Below, in pieces: positions 1-9,140 of a stretch of 64,000 nt of DNA; within the stretch, counting starts at the first letter, position 1; every line of letters begins with the position of its first letter. The translations under genes and the position numbers were made by a program. The stretch spans positions 46,582 to 110,581 of the forward strand of contig NZ_JACIGK010000015.1 of assembly GCF_014197915.1 (NCBI RefSeq), given 5' to 3'. This DNA is from Roseospira visakhapatnamensis (lineage in GTDB: Bacteria; Pseudomonadota; Alphaproteobacteria; Rhodospirillales; Rhodospirillaceae). The notes beneath the pieces were generated by a model. It saw nothing but the letters and a program-made list of their open reading frames with translations, ran no database searches and was not told the DNA's origin.

Positions 1-447
1 GCTCACCCGCTCCAGGGGCACCCAGGTCCAGGTCGAGAACTCGGGGTGTTCGGTGTCCAGGGTGACGTCGTCATCGGTCCCGGTGAAGCGCATGAGAAAC
101 CAGAGCTGTTCCTGGCCGCGATAGCGCCCATGCCACAAGCGTGACGCCAGATCGGCCGGCAGGTCGTAGCGCAGCCAGTCGGGCGTCCGCGCCAGGATCT
201 CGACCTTGTCGGGGGTGACTCCGGTTTCCTCGGCCAGTTCCCGCAACGCGGTGTCCCGTGGGGTCTCTCCGGGATCCACGCCGCCCTGGGGCATCTGCCA
301 GGCATCGACGGCAACGTCGTTGCGCTGGGCGACGAAGACCAGGCCGGCCTCGTTGACCAGCATCACCCCCACGCCGCGCCGATAGGGCAGGGACGTCCGC
401 GCCGGATCATCCGCCGGTGCCGTCGTTTCGGTCCCCGCGTCACCCAT
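1..447 (-). CDS. rppH: RNA pyrophosphohydrolase (Nudix), 3' end cut by window edge
   Basis: About 149 N-terminal residues are visible. A full Nudix box (G-x5-E-x7-REUxEExGU) lies at residues 55-77 with G55, E61, R69, E70, E73 and E74. It is preceded by [10 protein letters not shown] and WQMPQGG, the layout of RppH/YgdP enzymes, which remove pyrophosphate from the 5' end of mRNA to start decay (family knowledge). The enzyme should be cytoplasmic. The ATG overlaps the end of the upstream deacetylase gene by 8 bases, so the two are probably co-transcribed. The C-terminus lies outside the window. A diadenosine-polyphosphate hydrolase is the alternative reading; these are often the same enzyme in alphaproteobacteria. 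Confidence 0.88.
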   Translation of the reverse strand, partial: MGDAGTETTAPADDPARTSLPYRRGVGVMLVNEAGLVFVAQRNDVAVDAWQMPQGGVDPGETPRDTALRELAEETGVTPDKVEILARTPDWLRYDLPADLASRLWHGRYRGQEQLWFLMRFTGTDDDVTLDTEHPEFSTWTWVPLERVS

Positions 448-2638
448 GCCCTTCCTCCGCCTGTATCGGGTCGTCGTCGCCGGCGGCTGGCGGCGTCCCT
501 GTTCCGTCTCCCGGGACGGCCGGATCCCCGGCCATGCCGGCCGCCATGCCGCCGCCGCCGGAGCGCATCACCACGGCCGAGAGGGGAGACAGGGCCACGC
601 CGGTCCCCTCCAGGCCCGCGACCCAGTCGCGCAGGGCGGCGAAATTCAGCGGCGTCGCCTGCATGATGCCCACGGCGGTGCCCCGGGCGCGCGCCAGCCG
701 GCCCAGGTAGTCCAGGCGCGCGCGCACGCTTCCAGCGAACCCGTTGGCATCCACGACCACATCCACGGCGGTTAGCGGCGGCAGCAGGCGGCGGTTGGCG
801 ACAAGCGATCGCGCCTCGCCCTGGTGCAGGTACAACAGCCCGGCGCGACGCAGGCGCTTCAGCACCGGTTCCATATGGTCCGGCGAGACCGCGAAGCGTC
901 CGCCATTGCCGGCCATGACCCCCACGTAACCGTGGCCGGCCGCCAGCACCTGATCGAGCCGGTCGCGGTTGTCGGCGTCGGGCAGCAGGGTGAGCAGGCC
1001 CAGGGGACCCGGGTCGCGGGCGGGAAAGCTGCCCGGCTCCATGGGCAGTTCGAGCATCACCTCGTGCCCCGACTCCCGGGCCACCGTCATCTTGTCCCGC
1101 GCGTCCCGCGCGTAGGGCGTGAACGCCAGCGTGACCTCGGGCGGAAGCTTGGTGACGGCGGCGTGCAGCGGATCGACCATCATGCCCAGGCCGCGCACCA
1201 CGATGGCCACGCGCGGGCTGTCGGGCGGCGCCGGGTCCGGCGCGGCGTAGGCCCGCCAGGGCACCGTGCCGTCCGGACCGATGGTCGGGACGGACCCATG
1301 GGCGCCGGCCTCCTGCAAGGCGGGGACGGGGGCGGCGCGCAAGGGCGGCGCGCGCGGTCCGTCGATCATGGCGAGCGTCTGGTAGGATGGCACCGGGGGC
1401 ACGCCCCCGAGCCGGTTGGGGGCCTCGGGTTCCGTCAGCGGACCCAGGCCCGGCGGCACCGGCAGCAGGCCGGGAACGTCCGGCAGGTCGATCACCGGCG
1501 CCGCGAGGTCCACGCGCTGCCGCACGCCGTCGGCGGCGACCGGGGCATCGCCGTGGGATCCGCCGTCCGACCCAGAGTCGGGGATCATGGTCCCGTGGTC
1601 GGTCGGCGTCTCGGCCGTCACGTCCGGGGCCATCCCGGGTACCGGCCCCGGGGACAACGTCGGGATGGTCTCGGGGGCGACGGGATCCGTGGCCTCCCCC
1701 GTCCCGGACTCGGCATGCGCCGCCGGATCCCCCGGGGTCGGTTCACCAGGGGTCGGCTCCTGGTGCCCCTGATCGCCATGGTCGGCGACGGCGGGCACCG
1801 GATCGGTGGTCGCCGGATCACCGGTGTCTTGGTCGCCCGCGTCCGTCGACGCGTCCGCCGGCGTCATGCCGGTCGCCTCGCCGTCCATGGCTTCGATGTC
1901 CATGGTTTCGGGGTCTGGGGTTTCGGGGTCTGGGGTTTCGGGGTCTGGGGTTTCGGCGTCTGGGGTTTCGGGGGCTGGAGTCTCGGCGGATGATGCGCCG
2001 TCGTCCCCGTCCTGCGGGGCGGTCAGCCAGGGCCGGCGCTGCACCGACCGGTCGGTGGCCGCCGTCGCGTCGGCCACCACGGCGGGCGTGTCCAGGCTCA
2101 GGGACGGGACGTCGTCACGGGGCGGGGTCAGCGGCGGGATGGTCATCACCACCCGCTCCGGGGTCACCAGCACCGGCACGGACGCCTGGACGCCGTCGTC
2201 CCCGGGGACCGGGGCTGTCCCCGCGTCGGGCGCCTCAAGGCCGGCCACCGGTGTGTCGCTCGCGTCCTGATCCTGTCCCTGCCACATCCACCAGCCGGCC
2301 GCGGCGCCGCCGCCAAGCACCAGCAGGCCCAGCCCGGCCATCATGGCCACGCGGCTCAGGCCCGCGCGCGGGCCGCCGGCCTCGTCGTCGTCCAGGTCCA
2401 GGTCGCGGTCGCCGCGCCGGGGATCCAGGCCGCCCTGTGCCCCGAACAGGCGGCTGACGATCCCGGTCGGCGGTTCCAGGGTCTCGGGGAAGCCCGCGGC
2501 ATCGATCCCGACCGCCGCGCCCCCAGGGTCCGCGCCGCCATCCATGGGCGGCGGGCCAGGACCCAGGTCCTCAAGCGGATCACCGAGGGGATCGACGACC
2601 CGCTTGCGGCCGCCCCTGGACTTGCCTGGCAGTTTCAC
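440..2638 (-). CDS. Divergent polysaccharide deacetylase family protein (YibQ-like)
   Basis: About 732 aa. A charged N-terminal stretch leads to one membrane segment (about residues 97-119, [20 protein letters not shown]). A long Pro/Asp/Glu/Thr-rich linker follows, and then a C-terminal domain of about 240 aa starting near [10 protein letters not shown] with [10 protein letters not shown] and [11 protein letters not shown], typical of the divergent polysaccharide deacetylase family (PF04748). Catalysis in this family is poorly established, so substrate and activity are unknown; the domain should be periplasmic. The start chosen is the GTG at 2638, behind a GGAG; another in-frame GTG lies at 2689. 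The gene follows the S41 protease and EnvC-like genes, a common alphaproteobacterial order (envC-ctpA-deacetylase-rppH), which suggests a cell-wall role. The linker contains a 15-bp tandem repeat. Confidence 0.85.
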   Translation of the reverse strand: MKLPGKSRGGRKRVVDPLGDPLEDLGPGPPPMDGGADPGGAAVGIDAAGFPETLEPPTGIVSRLFGAQGGLDPRRGDRDLDLDDDEAGGPRAGLSRVAMMAGLGLLVLGGGAAAGWWMWQGQDQDASDTPVAGLEAPDAGTAPVPGDDGVQASVPVLVTPERVVMTIPPLTPPRDDVPSLSLDTPAVVADATAATDRSVQRRPWLTAPQDGDDGASSAETPAPETPDAETPDPETPDPETPDPETMDIEAMDGEATGMTPADASTDAGDQDTGDPATTDPVPAVADHGDQGHQEPTPGEPTPGDPAAHAESGTGEATDPVAPETIPTLSPGPVPGMAPDVTAETPTDHGTMIPDSGSDGGSHGDAPVAADGVRQRVDLAAPVIDLPDVPGLLPVPPGLGPLTEPEAPNRLGGVPPVPSYQTLAMIDGPRAPPLRAAPVPALQEAGAHGSVPTIGPDGTVPWRAYAAPDPAPPDSPRVAIVVRGLGMMVDPLHAAVTKLPPEVTLAFTPYARDARDKMTVARESGHEVMLELPMEPGSFPARDPGPLGLLTLLPDADNRDRLDQVLAAGHGYVGVMAGNGGRFAVSPDHMEPVLKRLRRAGLLYLHQGEARSLVANRRLLPPLTAVDVVVDANGFAGSVRARLDYLGRLARARGTAVGIMQATPLNFAALRDWVAGLEGTGVALSPLSAVVMRSGGGGMAAGMAGDPAVPGDGTGTPPAAGDDDPIQAEEGHG
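1906..1980 (-). repeat. 15-bp tandem repeat, 5 copies, inside the deacetylase gene
   Basis: Five consecutive 15-base units (plus-strand unit tttcggggtctgggg) run from 1906 to 1980. The first three are identical; the last two have one and about two changes. On the coding strand each unit gives a five-residue ETPDP-type repeat in the acidic linker. Because 15 is a multiple of three, copy-number change keeps the frame and only alters linker length. Confidence 0.9.
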
Positions 2639-2761
2639 GGTTTCGCGTCTCCGTTCAACCCCCCCGGGGAACAGGGAAACCGACCCCACGGTCCGCCGGG
2701 GCGGGGACCGTGGGGGGCGCGGGTCACTGCCCCCATGCCCGCGCCGGTCGGTCAGCGTCGC

Positions 2762-4141
2762 TCAGTTCGCGCCGTCCACGGCGGCCGTGCGCTGGCGATA
2801 CAAGGCCAGGCCCCGCAGCAGGTCGACCGCGCGGGCGAGCTGATAGTCCTCGATGGCGCCACCGTCCCGGTCCTCGGCCGTGTCCGGGGGCGCGTCACCG
2901 TCGCCGTCGCCGTCGCTATCGCCGTCCGTGCCGGAGACCGGAGCCTCACCCGTCGTCTCGTCGTCGCCGTTGGTTGCCCCCGCGTCCAGGGCATTGCGCA
3001 AGTCGGCCTCGCTGCGGCGCTGCGGCGCATCCAGCAGTTCCAGCCGCGCCGCCTGCACGATGATGTCCGGGTCGATGCCCTTGGCCTGGATCGAGCGGCC
3101 GGACGGCGTGTAGTAGCGGGCGGTTGTCAGCCGCATGGCGCCGTTGCCGGGCAAGGGCATGATGGTCTGCACCGACCCCTTGCCGAAACTCTTGGTGCCT
3201 AGGACGATGGCCCGGCCGTGATCCTGCAACGCGCCGGCCACGATCTCCGAGGCCGAGGCCGAGCCGCCATTGATGATCACGACGATGGGCAGGCCCTCGG
3301 CCAGATCGCCGTCGCGGGCGTTGAACCGCTGCGTTTCGTCCAGGTCCCGGGAGCGTGTGGAGACGATCTCGCCGGTTTCCAGGAAGGCATCGGACACGGC
3401 CACCGCCTGATCCAGCAGGCCGCCGGGGTTGTTGCGCAGATCCAGCACGAAGCCCTTGAGCGCGTCCGCCGCCTCGTCCCGCAAGTCGTCGATGGCGCTT
3501 TCGACACCCTCCTCGGTCTGTTCGGTGAACGAGGTGACGCGCACATAGCCGACGTCGCCGCCTTCCAGGTGATGGCGCACCGAGCGGATGGTGATCACGT
3601 CACGGGTGATGGAGACGTCAAAGGGCTCGCCCGACGACTGGCGCAGCACGGTGATCACGATGTCGGTGCCGACCCGGCCGCGCATGCGGTCCACCGCCTC
3701 GCTGAGGGTCAGGCCGGTGACCGCATCGCCGTCGAGATGGGTGATGAAGTCGCCCGGTTGCAGGCCGGCCCGGGCGGCCGGCGTGTCGTCGATGGGCGAC
3801 ACCACCTTGATCAGGCCGTTCTCCATGGTGACCTCGATGCCCAGGCCCCCGAACTCGCCCTTGGTCTGGACCTGCATGTCGCGGAAGTGTTCGAGGTCCA
3901 GGTAGCCGGAATGGGGATCCAGCGACGTGAGCATGCCGTTGATCGCGGCCTCGACGAGGTCGCGGTCCTCGACCGGCTCCACGTAGTCCTGCTTGACCCG
4001 CTCGAACACGTTGGCGAACAGCTCCATCAGGCGATAGGTCTCGGCATCCCGCGCCGCGGCGTGCGGAACGAAATAGGCGGTGCCCAGGGCCATGACGGCA
4101 CTGGCGCCGGCGACGACGATCCAAAGGTTTTTTCGCATCAT
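2762..4141 (-). CDS. ctpA: S41 family C-terminal processing protease
   Basis: 459 aa. An N-terminal signal anchor covers about residues 5-25. A PDZ domain lies at about 95-165 (GLGIEV, LQPGDFITHLDG). The S41 catalytic core has the GGSASASEI serine motif at about 292-300 and the catalytic lysine in SFGKGSVQ (K321). Such periplasmic Ser/Lys proteases trim or degrade envelope proteins, including regulators of murein hydrolases (family knowledge). The C-terminus carries an Asp/Gly-rich low-complexity tail before a final helix. Its ATG overlaps the stop of the EnvC-like gene by four bases (ATGA), so translation is probably coupled. Family assignment is firm; the precise substrate is not visible. 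Confidence 0.93.
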   Translation of the reverse strand: MMRKNLWIVVAGASAVMALGTAYFVPHAAARDAETYRLMELFANVFERVKQDYVEPVEDRDLVEAAINGMLTSLDPHSGYLDLEHFRDMQVQTKGEFGGLGIEVTMENGLIKVVSPIDDTPAARAGLQPGDFITHLDGDAVTGLTLSEAVDRMRGRVGTDIVITVLRQSSGEPFDVSITRDVITIRSVRHHLEGGDVGYVRVTSFTEQTEEGVESAIDDLRDEAADALKGFVLDLRNNPGGLLDQAVAVSDAFLETGEIVSTRSRDLDETQRFNARDGDLAEGLPIVVIINGGSASASEIVAGALQDHGRAIVLGTKSFGKGSVQTIMPLPGNGAMRLTTARYYTPSGRSIQAKGIDPDIIVQAARLELLDAPQRRSEADLRNALDAGATNGDDETTGEAPVSGTDGDSDGDGDGDAPPDTAEDRDGGAIEDYQLARAVDLLRGLALYRQRTAAVDGAN

Positions 4142-5622
4142 CCCTTTCCAGTATCGGTGCCCGCCGCCATCCAGGGCAGGGGATTGATCGGTCGTCCCTT
4201 GCGGCGCAATTCAATGTAGAGGACGGGATCGCCACCCCCCATCACGCCCACCGGCTCCCCGGCGCGCACGGTCTGGCCCACGCGGCTGTCGATGCGGTTC
4301 ATCCCGGCGAGAAGGGAATGATATCCGTCCGTATGTTCGATGATCAAGAGAAGGCCATACCCTCGGAAGGGGCCGGCGAAGGCCACCATGCCGTCGTAGG
4401 GGGCCACCACCTGGGCGCCGGCGCGGGATCGTACCGTGACACCCTGGCTCGCGGCGCCCAGATCGTCGGCGTCGCCGAAGCGCGTCACCAGGCGTCCGCG
4501 CACCGGCATGGGCATGCCGCCGCGTCCATCGGTGAAGGATCGCGGCGGGGCCGGCGGCACCGAGGCCACGGTCACCGGGGCCACGGTCACCGGGGCCGGC
4601 TCCGTCGCGGTCTCCGCCTCGGCCGGCGCCGGCGGGGTGGCGGCGTCGGCCTGATCGGCCGCGCTGTCGTTCTGGGCGGCCTGGGTCCGCTCGGCCGCCG
4701 CGCGCGCCGCCTGCAGGCGGGCCAGGCGCTCGGCCCGCTCCAGTTCCATCGCCCGCCGCTGTTCGGCCAGCGCCCGGCGGCGGGCCTCGGCGGCCCGGCG
4801 TTCGGCCTCCATGATCTCGCGCCGCCGCCGCTCGGCCTCCAGGCGGGCGATCAGGTCGCGCAGATCGGAGGCCTCGCGTCCCAGCCGCGCGACCCGCGCC
4901 GCCGCCTCGCGCTCCCGCTCCAGGGTATCGCGTTGCAGCGCCGCCTTGCGGTCGAACAGCGCCTGCATGCGGCCGTGGGCCACCCGCAGGGCCTCGGCCT
5001 GGTCGGCGATTTCCGCCTGCTGAACCGTGATCGCGGCGTCCAGTCCCCGGAGCCGCGCCAGTTCCCGCGCCAGCGCGCGGGCGTTTTCCTCGATACGGGG
5101 CACCGCCGCCCGCAACAGGATGGCGCTGCGCACCGTGTCGGCGGGGGGCGTCGGCTGCACGATCAGGGCCTCCGTGGGCCGCCACGCCAGCCGTTGAAGG
5201 GCCGTCAGCACCTGCGCCATCTGGCGGTCGCGGCGCGCCAGCGCCGCGCCCATGCGGTCCCGCTCGGTGTGCAGGGCCGCGAGGCGATCCTCCAGGGCGG
5301 ACAGGTTGTCCTCCGCGTCCTGGATGGCGGCGGCGCTTTCGATCACCTGTTCGCGCACCCGGCGCACCTCGGCGGCCAGCGCCTCGCGCCGGTCGCGGAG
5401 CGCCTGTTCCGCCGCCCGCTCGGCGTCCAGGCGCTCTTCCAGGGTCCGCAGTTCCGCCGCCGGGTCGGCCGCCCGGGCCGCGTCCGGCGCCACCACCACC
5501 GCCAGCCAGACGCCAAGAGCCAGCGCCGCGAGCCTCACCAGCGGCGCCGTCACCACCCGCCCCAAACGGCGGTGGCGCGGGTCAGGCCATGGCCCCCAGT
5601 GGGGTTCCCCGTGGCGCGCCAT
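4138..5622 (-). CDS. envC: Murein hydrolase activator EnvC-like (degenerate LytM/M23)
   Basis: 494 aa. A hydrophobic signal segment near residues 27-50 ends in AxA before the mature part. A long Arg/Glu/Ala-rich coiled coil follows (about 55-330), and a C-terminal LytM domain (about 375-490) with VVAPYDGMVAFAGPF and INPLPWM. The zinc-binding residues of active M23 peptidases are absent: the His/Asp of the first motif is replaced in ASQGVTV, and the HxH is LYIEL. This is the pattern of EnvC-type activators, which stimulate amidases at the division septum and do not cut murein themselves. The ATG at 5622 has GGAGGAGG in front and overlaps gpmI by 41 bases. A GTG about 69 bases further in is a possible alternative start. 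Confidence 0.88.
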   Translation of the reverse strand: MARHGEPHWGPWPDPRHRRLGRVVTAPLVRLAALALGVWLAVVVAPDAARAADPAAELRTLEERLDAERAAEQALRDRREALAAEVRRVREQVIESAAAIQDAEDNLSALEDRLAALHTERDRMGAALARRDRQMAQVLTALQRLAWRPTEALIVQPTPPADTVRSAILLRAAVPRIEENARALARELARLRGLDAAITVQQAEIADQAEALRVAHGRMQALFDRKAALQRDTLEREREAAARVARLGREASDLRDLIARLEAERRRREIMEAERRAAEARRRALAEQRRAMELERAERLARLQAARAAAERTQAAQNDSAADQADAATPPAPAEAETATEPAPVTVAPVTVASVPPAPPRSFTDGRGGMPMPVRGRLVTRFGDADDLGAASQGVTVRSRAGAQVVAPYDGMVAFAGPFRGYGLLLIIEHTDGYHSLLAGMNRIDSRVGQTVRAGEPVGVMGGGDPVLYIELRRKGRPINPLPWMAAGTDTGKG

Positions 5623-7177
5623 CGGCGGCCTCCTCCGCGTCCAGCAGGGAGCGTCCCGTCATCTCGGCCGGCTTCGGCAAGCCGAGCAGGGACAGCAGCG
5701 TCGGTGCCACGTCGGCGAGGCGCCCCTCGCGCAGGCGGGCGCCGGCCGGTCCGTTGACCAGCAGCGCGTCCACCTTGCCGACCGTGTGGGCGGTGTGCGG
5801 CTCGCCGGTCTCGGGATCGCGCATCAATTCCAGGTTCCCGTGATCGGCGGTGACCAGCATCACTCCGCCGGCCGCCGTCACCGCGGCCTCCAGGCGCGCG
5901 AGACAGGTGTCCACGGTGACGGCGGCGCTCATGGCCGCCTCCAGGATGCCGGTGTGCCCGACCATGTCACCGTTGGCGTAGTTCAGGATCACCACGTCGA
6001 AGCGGCCCGCCTCGATGGCCTCCACCAGACGGTCGGTGACCTCCGGCGCCGACATCTCGGGCTGGAGGTCGTAGGTGGCCACCTTGGGGCTGGGCACCAG
6101 GATCCGTTCCTCGCCCGGGAAGGTGGTTTCCTCGCCGCCGTTGAAGAAGAACGTGACGTGGGCATACTTCTCGGTCTCGGCGATGCGCACCTGGGTCAGC
6201 CCGGCCTCGGACACCACCTCGCCGAAAATGTGGGTCAGCGTCTCGGGCGGAAACAGCGTGTCCATCCACGCGTTGTGCGCCTTGGAGTACTCCGCCATGC
6301 CGGCGGCCCCCGCGAAGCGCACCACGCGGGCGCGGTCGAAGCCGTCGAAGGCCGGATCCAGCAGGGCGGCGAGGATCTCGCGCGCCCGGTCGGCGCGGAA
6401 GTTGGCCATCAGCACGCCGTCGCCGTCGGCCATGCCGGCATAGCCGTCGACGACAAGGGGCTTGATGAACTCGTCGGTCTCGCCCGCGTCATAGGCGGCC
6501 TGAATGCCGGACAGGGCGTCCTGGGCGGTCACACCGACACCGTCGACCAGCGCGTTGTAGGCCAGGCCCACGCGATCCCAGCGCTTGTCGCGGTCCATGG
6601 CGAAGTAGCGCCCGGACACCACGCCCACCCGGCAGGCGTCGATGTCCGCCACATCCTTCAGGAAGCGTTCCAGGTAGCCCTTCCCGGACGAGGGCGGCGT
6701 ATCGCGCCCGTCCATGAGCGCGTGCACCACCACCGGCACGCCGGCGGCGGCGACGGCCTTGGTGAGGGCGACCATGTGGTCCTGGTGCGAGTGCACCCCG
6801 CCGGGGGACATCAGTCCGATCAGGTGGCAGGTGCCGCCGCTGTCCTTGAGGCGGTCGATCAGCCCTGTCAGCGCCGGATTGGTGGCCAGCGAGCCGTCGG
6901 CCGCGGCCCGGTCGATGCGCGGCAGGTCCTGCATCACCACGCGCCCGGCGCCCAGGTTCATGTGTCCGACCTCGGAGTTGCCCATCTGGCCATCGGGCAG
7001 GCCGACGTCGTCGCCGCTGGTCTCGATCAGCGTGCGTGGGCAGTCGCGCATCAGCCGGTCCCAGGTGGGCGTTTCCGCCTGGGCGATGGCGTTGTCGGCG
7101 GTTTCCTCGCGATGGCCCCAGCCATCCAGGATACACAGCACGACGGGACGAGGGCGGGTCTGAACATCGGTGGTCAT
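5582..7177 (-). CDS. gpmI: 2,3-bisphosphoglycerate-independent phosphoglycerate mutase
   Basis: 531 aa, the usual length for the family. The start is the ATG giving MTTDVQ; upstream in-frame sequence has no family resemblance. Motifs: the metal-binding LDGWG (D18), the phosphoserine nucleophile in GNSEVGHMNLGAGR (S68), HSHQDH in the substrate domain, and TADHGN plus HTVGKVDALLV near the end. It interconverts 3- and 2-phosphoglycerate in glycolysis and gluconeogenesis, uses manganese and is cytoplasmic (family knowledge). The gene heads the run gpmI-envC-ctpA-deacetylase-rppH, with its 3' end overlapping the EnvC-like gene. Confidence 0.96.
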   Translation of the reverse strand: MTTDVQTRPRPVVLCILDGWGHREETADNAIAQAETPTWDRLMRDCPRTLIETSGDDVGLPDGQMGNSEVGHMNLGAGRVVMQDLPRIDRAAADGSLATNPALTGLIDRLKDSGGTCHLIGLMSPGGVHSHQDHMVALTKAVAAAGVPVVVHALMDGRDTPPSSGKGYLERFLKDVADIDACRVGVVSGRYFAMDRDKRWDRVGLAYNALVDGVGVTAQDALSGIQAAYDAGETDEFIKPLVVDGYAGMADGDGVLMANFRADRAREILAALLDPAFDGFDRARVVRFAGAAGMAEYSKAHNAWMDTLFPPETLTHIFGEVVSEAGLTQVRIAETEKYAHVTFFFNGGEETTFPGEERILVPSPKVATYDLQPEMSAPEVTDRLVEAIEAGRFDVVILNYANGDMVGHTGILEAAMSAAVTVDTCLARLEAAVTAAGGVMLVTADHGNLELMRDPETGEPHTAHTVGKVDALLVNGPAGARLREGRLADVAPTLLSLLGLPKPAEMTGRSLLDAEEAADGAPRGTPLGAMA

Positions 7178-7388
7178 GGCGTGGAGTGTCCTGTCGCTTT
7201 CGAGGCATGACGCGCCGTCCGCCCCCGTGGGGCGCGCGCATCCGTTGGAAGGGGTCGCCACCCTCGCGCATGCTAGCACAGTTTGGCCGGCGTCAAGGGA
7301 GGGGACGAGTGGGTGTCCCAAGATGTGGGGGCGCACCCGGATGGCGTCACCCCCGCGTCGGTCTCTTCGCGGCGCGGTCATGGAACCG

Positions 7389-7847
7389 TCACGCGCGGTG
7401 ATAGGGGTGTCCCTCCAGGATGCACTGGGCACGGAACACCTGCTCGGCCAGCATGGGCCGCACCAGCATGTGCGGCCAGGTCATCGGGCCGAGCGACAGC
7501 ACCAGGTGGGCGCGCGCCAGAACCGCCGGGTCGTGGCCGTCGGCGCCGCCGATCAGGAACGCCACGGTGCGCGTTCCGGAATCGCGCTGGCGTCCCAGGT
7601 GCTCGGCCAGGGCCTCGCTGGACAGCGGCCGCCCGGTGCCGTCCAACACGACGACATGGGCATCGCCCGGCGTGGCGTCCAGCAGCAATCGTCCGTCCCG
7701 GGCACGCCGTTCTGCCACCGGCAGGGGCCGGCGGTCGTCGACCTCGCGCACCGTCAGCGGCCACCGCAGGCGCTCGGCGTAGGCCGTCAGGAGGTCGGCC
7801 TCCGGACCGCGCCGGAGCCGCCCGACGGCGATCACCAGCAGGTTCAT
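7389..7847 (-). CDS. rlmH: 23S rRNA (pseudouridine1915-N3)-methyltransferase RlmH
   Basis: 152 aa, standard for RlmH. A SPOUT-type SAM-binding knot is visible: VVVLDGTG (about 66-73), FLIGGADGH (97-105), LSLGPMTWPHMLVRPML (117-133) and the conserved C-terminal GHPYHRA. It methylates pseudouridine 1915 in helix 69 of 23S rRNA in assembled ribosomes (family knowledge). It sits directly downstream of rsfS, another ribosome-associated factor; nadD-rsfS-rlmH is a conserved gene order. Confidence 0.96.
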   Translation of the reverse strand: MNLLVIAVGRLRRGPEADLLTAYAERLRWPLTVREVDDRRPLPVAERRARDGRLLLDATPGDAHVVVLDGTGRPLSSEALAEHLGRQRDSGTRTVAFLIGGADGHDPAVLARAHLVLSLGPMTWPHMLVRPMLAEQVFRAQCILEGHPYHRA

Positions 7848-7893
7848 GGCCGCGCGTCCGGGTGTCGGCGGGCCGGACGTCCCGGCCCGGGCC

Positions 7894-8358
7894 TCATCGG
7901 GTGGCGACCATCAGGCCCGGTCCCGTGGCGGCCGCCGCCGACGACATCGCCGGCGTCACCACCGCCGGGGAGAGGGCCCCGTCCGGCAGGGTCCCCCGGG
8001 CGGGCGCCGGCACGCTCGGCAGGCCCCACATCTTTTCCAGGTTGTAGAAGGCGCGGACCTCGGGGCGGAACAGATGCACGACAACGTCCCCGGCATCGAT
8101 CAGCACCCAATCGCACTGGGCGGCGCCCTCCACCGAGGGACGCAGGCCGACCCCCTTCAGCGCCTCCACCAGGTGATCGGCCAGGGCGCCCACGTGGCGG
8201 GCCGACTGGCCCGAGGCGATGACCATGGCGTCGGCATAGTCGGTCTTGCCCGCCAGGTCGATAGAGACCAGATCCTCGGCCTTATGGTCGGCGAGGCTGG
8301 ATTCGATGAGTCCGACGACGTGGCCTACGTGCGCCGGGTCGAAGGTTGCGGTGGGTAT
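7894..8358 (-). CDS. rsfS: Ribosomal silencing factor RsfS, apparent non-canonical start
   Basis: About 154 aa. The RsfS core is clear: SSLADHKAEDLVSIDLAGK, DYADAMVIASGQSARHV, WVLIDAGDVVVHLF and FYNLEKMW. RsfS binds uL14 on the large subunit and blocks joining of the small subunit in starved cells. An internal ATG (8226) would delete the first conserved block. Reading upstream in frame, no ATG, GTG or TTG occurs before the in-frame TGA near 8370. The best-placed codon is an ATA at 8356-8358, seven bases after AGGA, giving xPTATFDPAHV, a plausible N-terminus. Either an AUA start is used, a sequencing error changed ATG, or translation begins at the internal ATG. The Pro/Ala-rich C-terminal tail is longer than usual. 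Confidence 0.85.
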   Translation of the reverse strand: MPTATFDPAHVGHVVGLIESSLADHKAEDLVSIDLAGKTDYADAMVIASGQSARHVGALADHLVEALKGVGLRPSVEGAAQCDWVLIDAGDVVVHLFRPEVRAFYNLEKMWGLPSVPAPARGTLPDGALSPAVVTPAMSSAAAATGPGLMVATR

Positions 8359-8432
8359 GGGTCTGTCCTTTCATGACACGAGGGGTCCCAACGGAGGGTC
8401 CCGGGAAGGGTCCAGGGCTGTTCGGGTCGTTT

Positions 8433-9071
8433 TCAGGCCGGCTCGCACGGCGACGCCGCCGCTCCCAGGCCGGCCCGGATCGCCGTGGCCGAGGCGGCAT
8501 GCCGGCGAATGGGCAGGAACACCCAGGCCGGCGGCGGCGAGTCGGCCAGCCGCGTGGCGGCGCCCAGCGCCAGCCGATGGCCGGACAGACGGCGCGCGGC
8601 CGGCGCGGAGACCGAGACCAAAGAGTACCCCGGCCGGTCAAACACCGCAACCGGAACGGTTTCCAGGATGGCGGTCCAGGATCGCCAGCGATGGAACTGT
8701 GCCAGATTGTCGGCGCCCATCAGCCAGACGAAGCGAACACGCGGAAAGCGCCGCCGCAGGGCCCTCAGGGTGTCGATGGTGTAGCGTGTGCCCAGGGCCG
8801 CCTCGATCCCCGTGGGCACCAGGCGCGGATGGCGCCGCGCCAGGGCCTGGGCGCTGGCCAGGCGCGTCGCCTGGGAGGCCATGGGATGGCCCGCCTTGAG
8901 CGGATTGCCCGGCGAGACCAGCCACCAGACCTGATCCAGGGCGAGTCGCCGCAGGGCCTCCCGGCCGATGTGGCGATGGCCCTCGTGGGCCGGGTTGAAC
9001 GATCCCCCCAGCAGACCGACGCGGATGCGGCGGCCGTCTCCATAGGGGGGTGGGCGCAGGAAGCGGGACAT
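8433..9071 (-). CDS. nadD: Nicotinate-nucleotide adenylyltransferase
   Basis: 212 aa from the ATG at 9071; a GTG four codons upstream is a possible alternative. The nucleotidyltransferase signature GGSFNPAHEGH is near residues 22-32, followed by WWLVSPGNPLK, the central TRYTIDTL and the FVWLMGADNLAQFHRW motif. It adenylates nicotinate mononucleotide to deamido-NAD in the NAD pathway (family knowledge). The gene precedes rsfS and rlmH on the same strand, the familiar nadD-rsfS-rlmH cluster. Confidence 0.94.
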   Translation of the reverse strand: MSRFLRPPPYGDGRRIRVGLLGGSFNPAHEGHRHIGREALRRLALDQVWWLVSPGNPLKAGHPMASQATRLASAQALARRHPRLVPTGIEAALGTRYTIDTLRALRRRFPRVRFVWLMGADNLAQFHRWRSWTAILETVPVAVFDRPGYSLVSVSAPAARRLSGHRLALGAATRLADSPPPAWVFLPIRRHAASATAIRAGLGAAASPCEPA

Positions 9072-9140
9072 GCAGGCCACCACGGGGCAACCAGGTGGGC
9101 AGGGGGGCAGGCGAACCGGGACGTCCGGGACGGCGTGCCG

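Noticed and set aside
1906..1980. Tandem repeats considered as a CRISPR-like array
   Set aside because: Units are directly abutting with no spacers and code in frame for ETPDP-type residues.
8282..8650. Minus-strand frame with an ATG giving MKGQTHTHRN overlapping the rsfS start as a separate gene
   Set aside because: It is out of frame with RsfS, Arg/Pro-rich and without family resemblance; it overlaps nadD and rsfS coding sequence.
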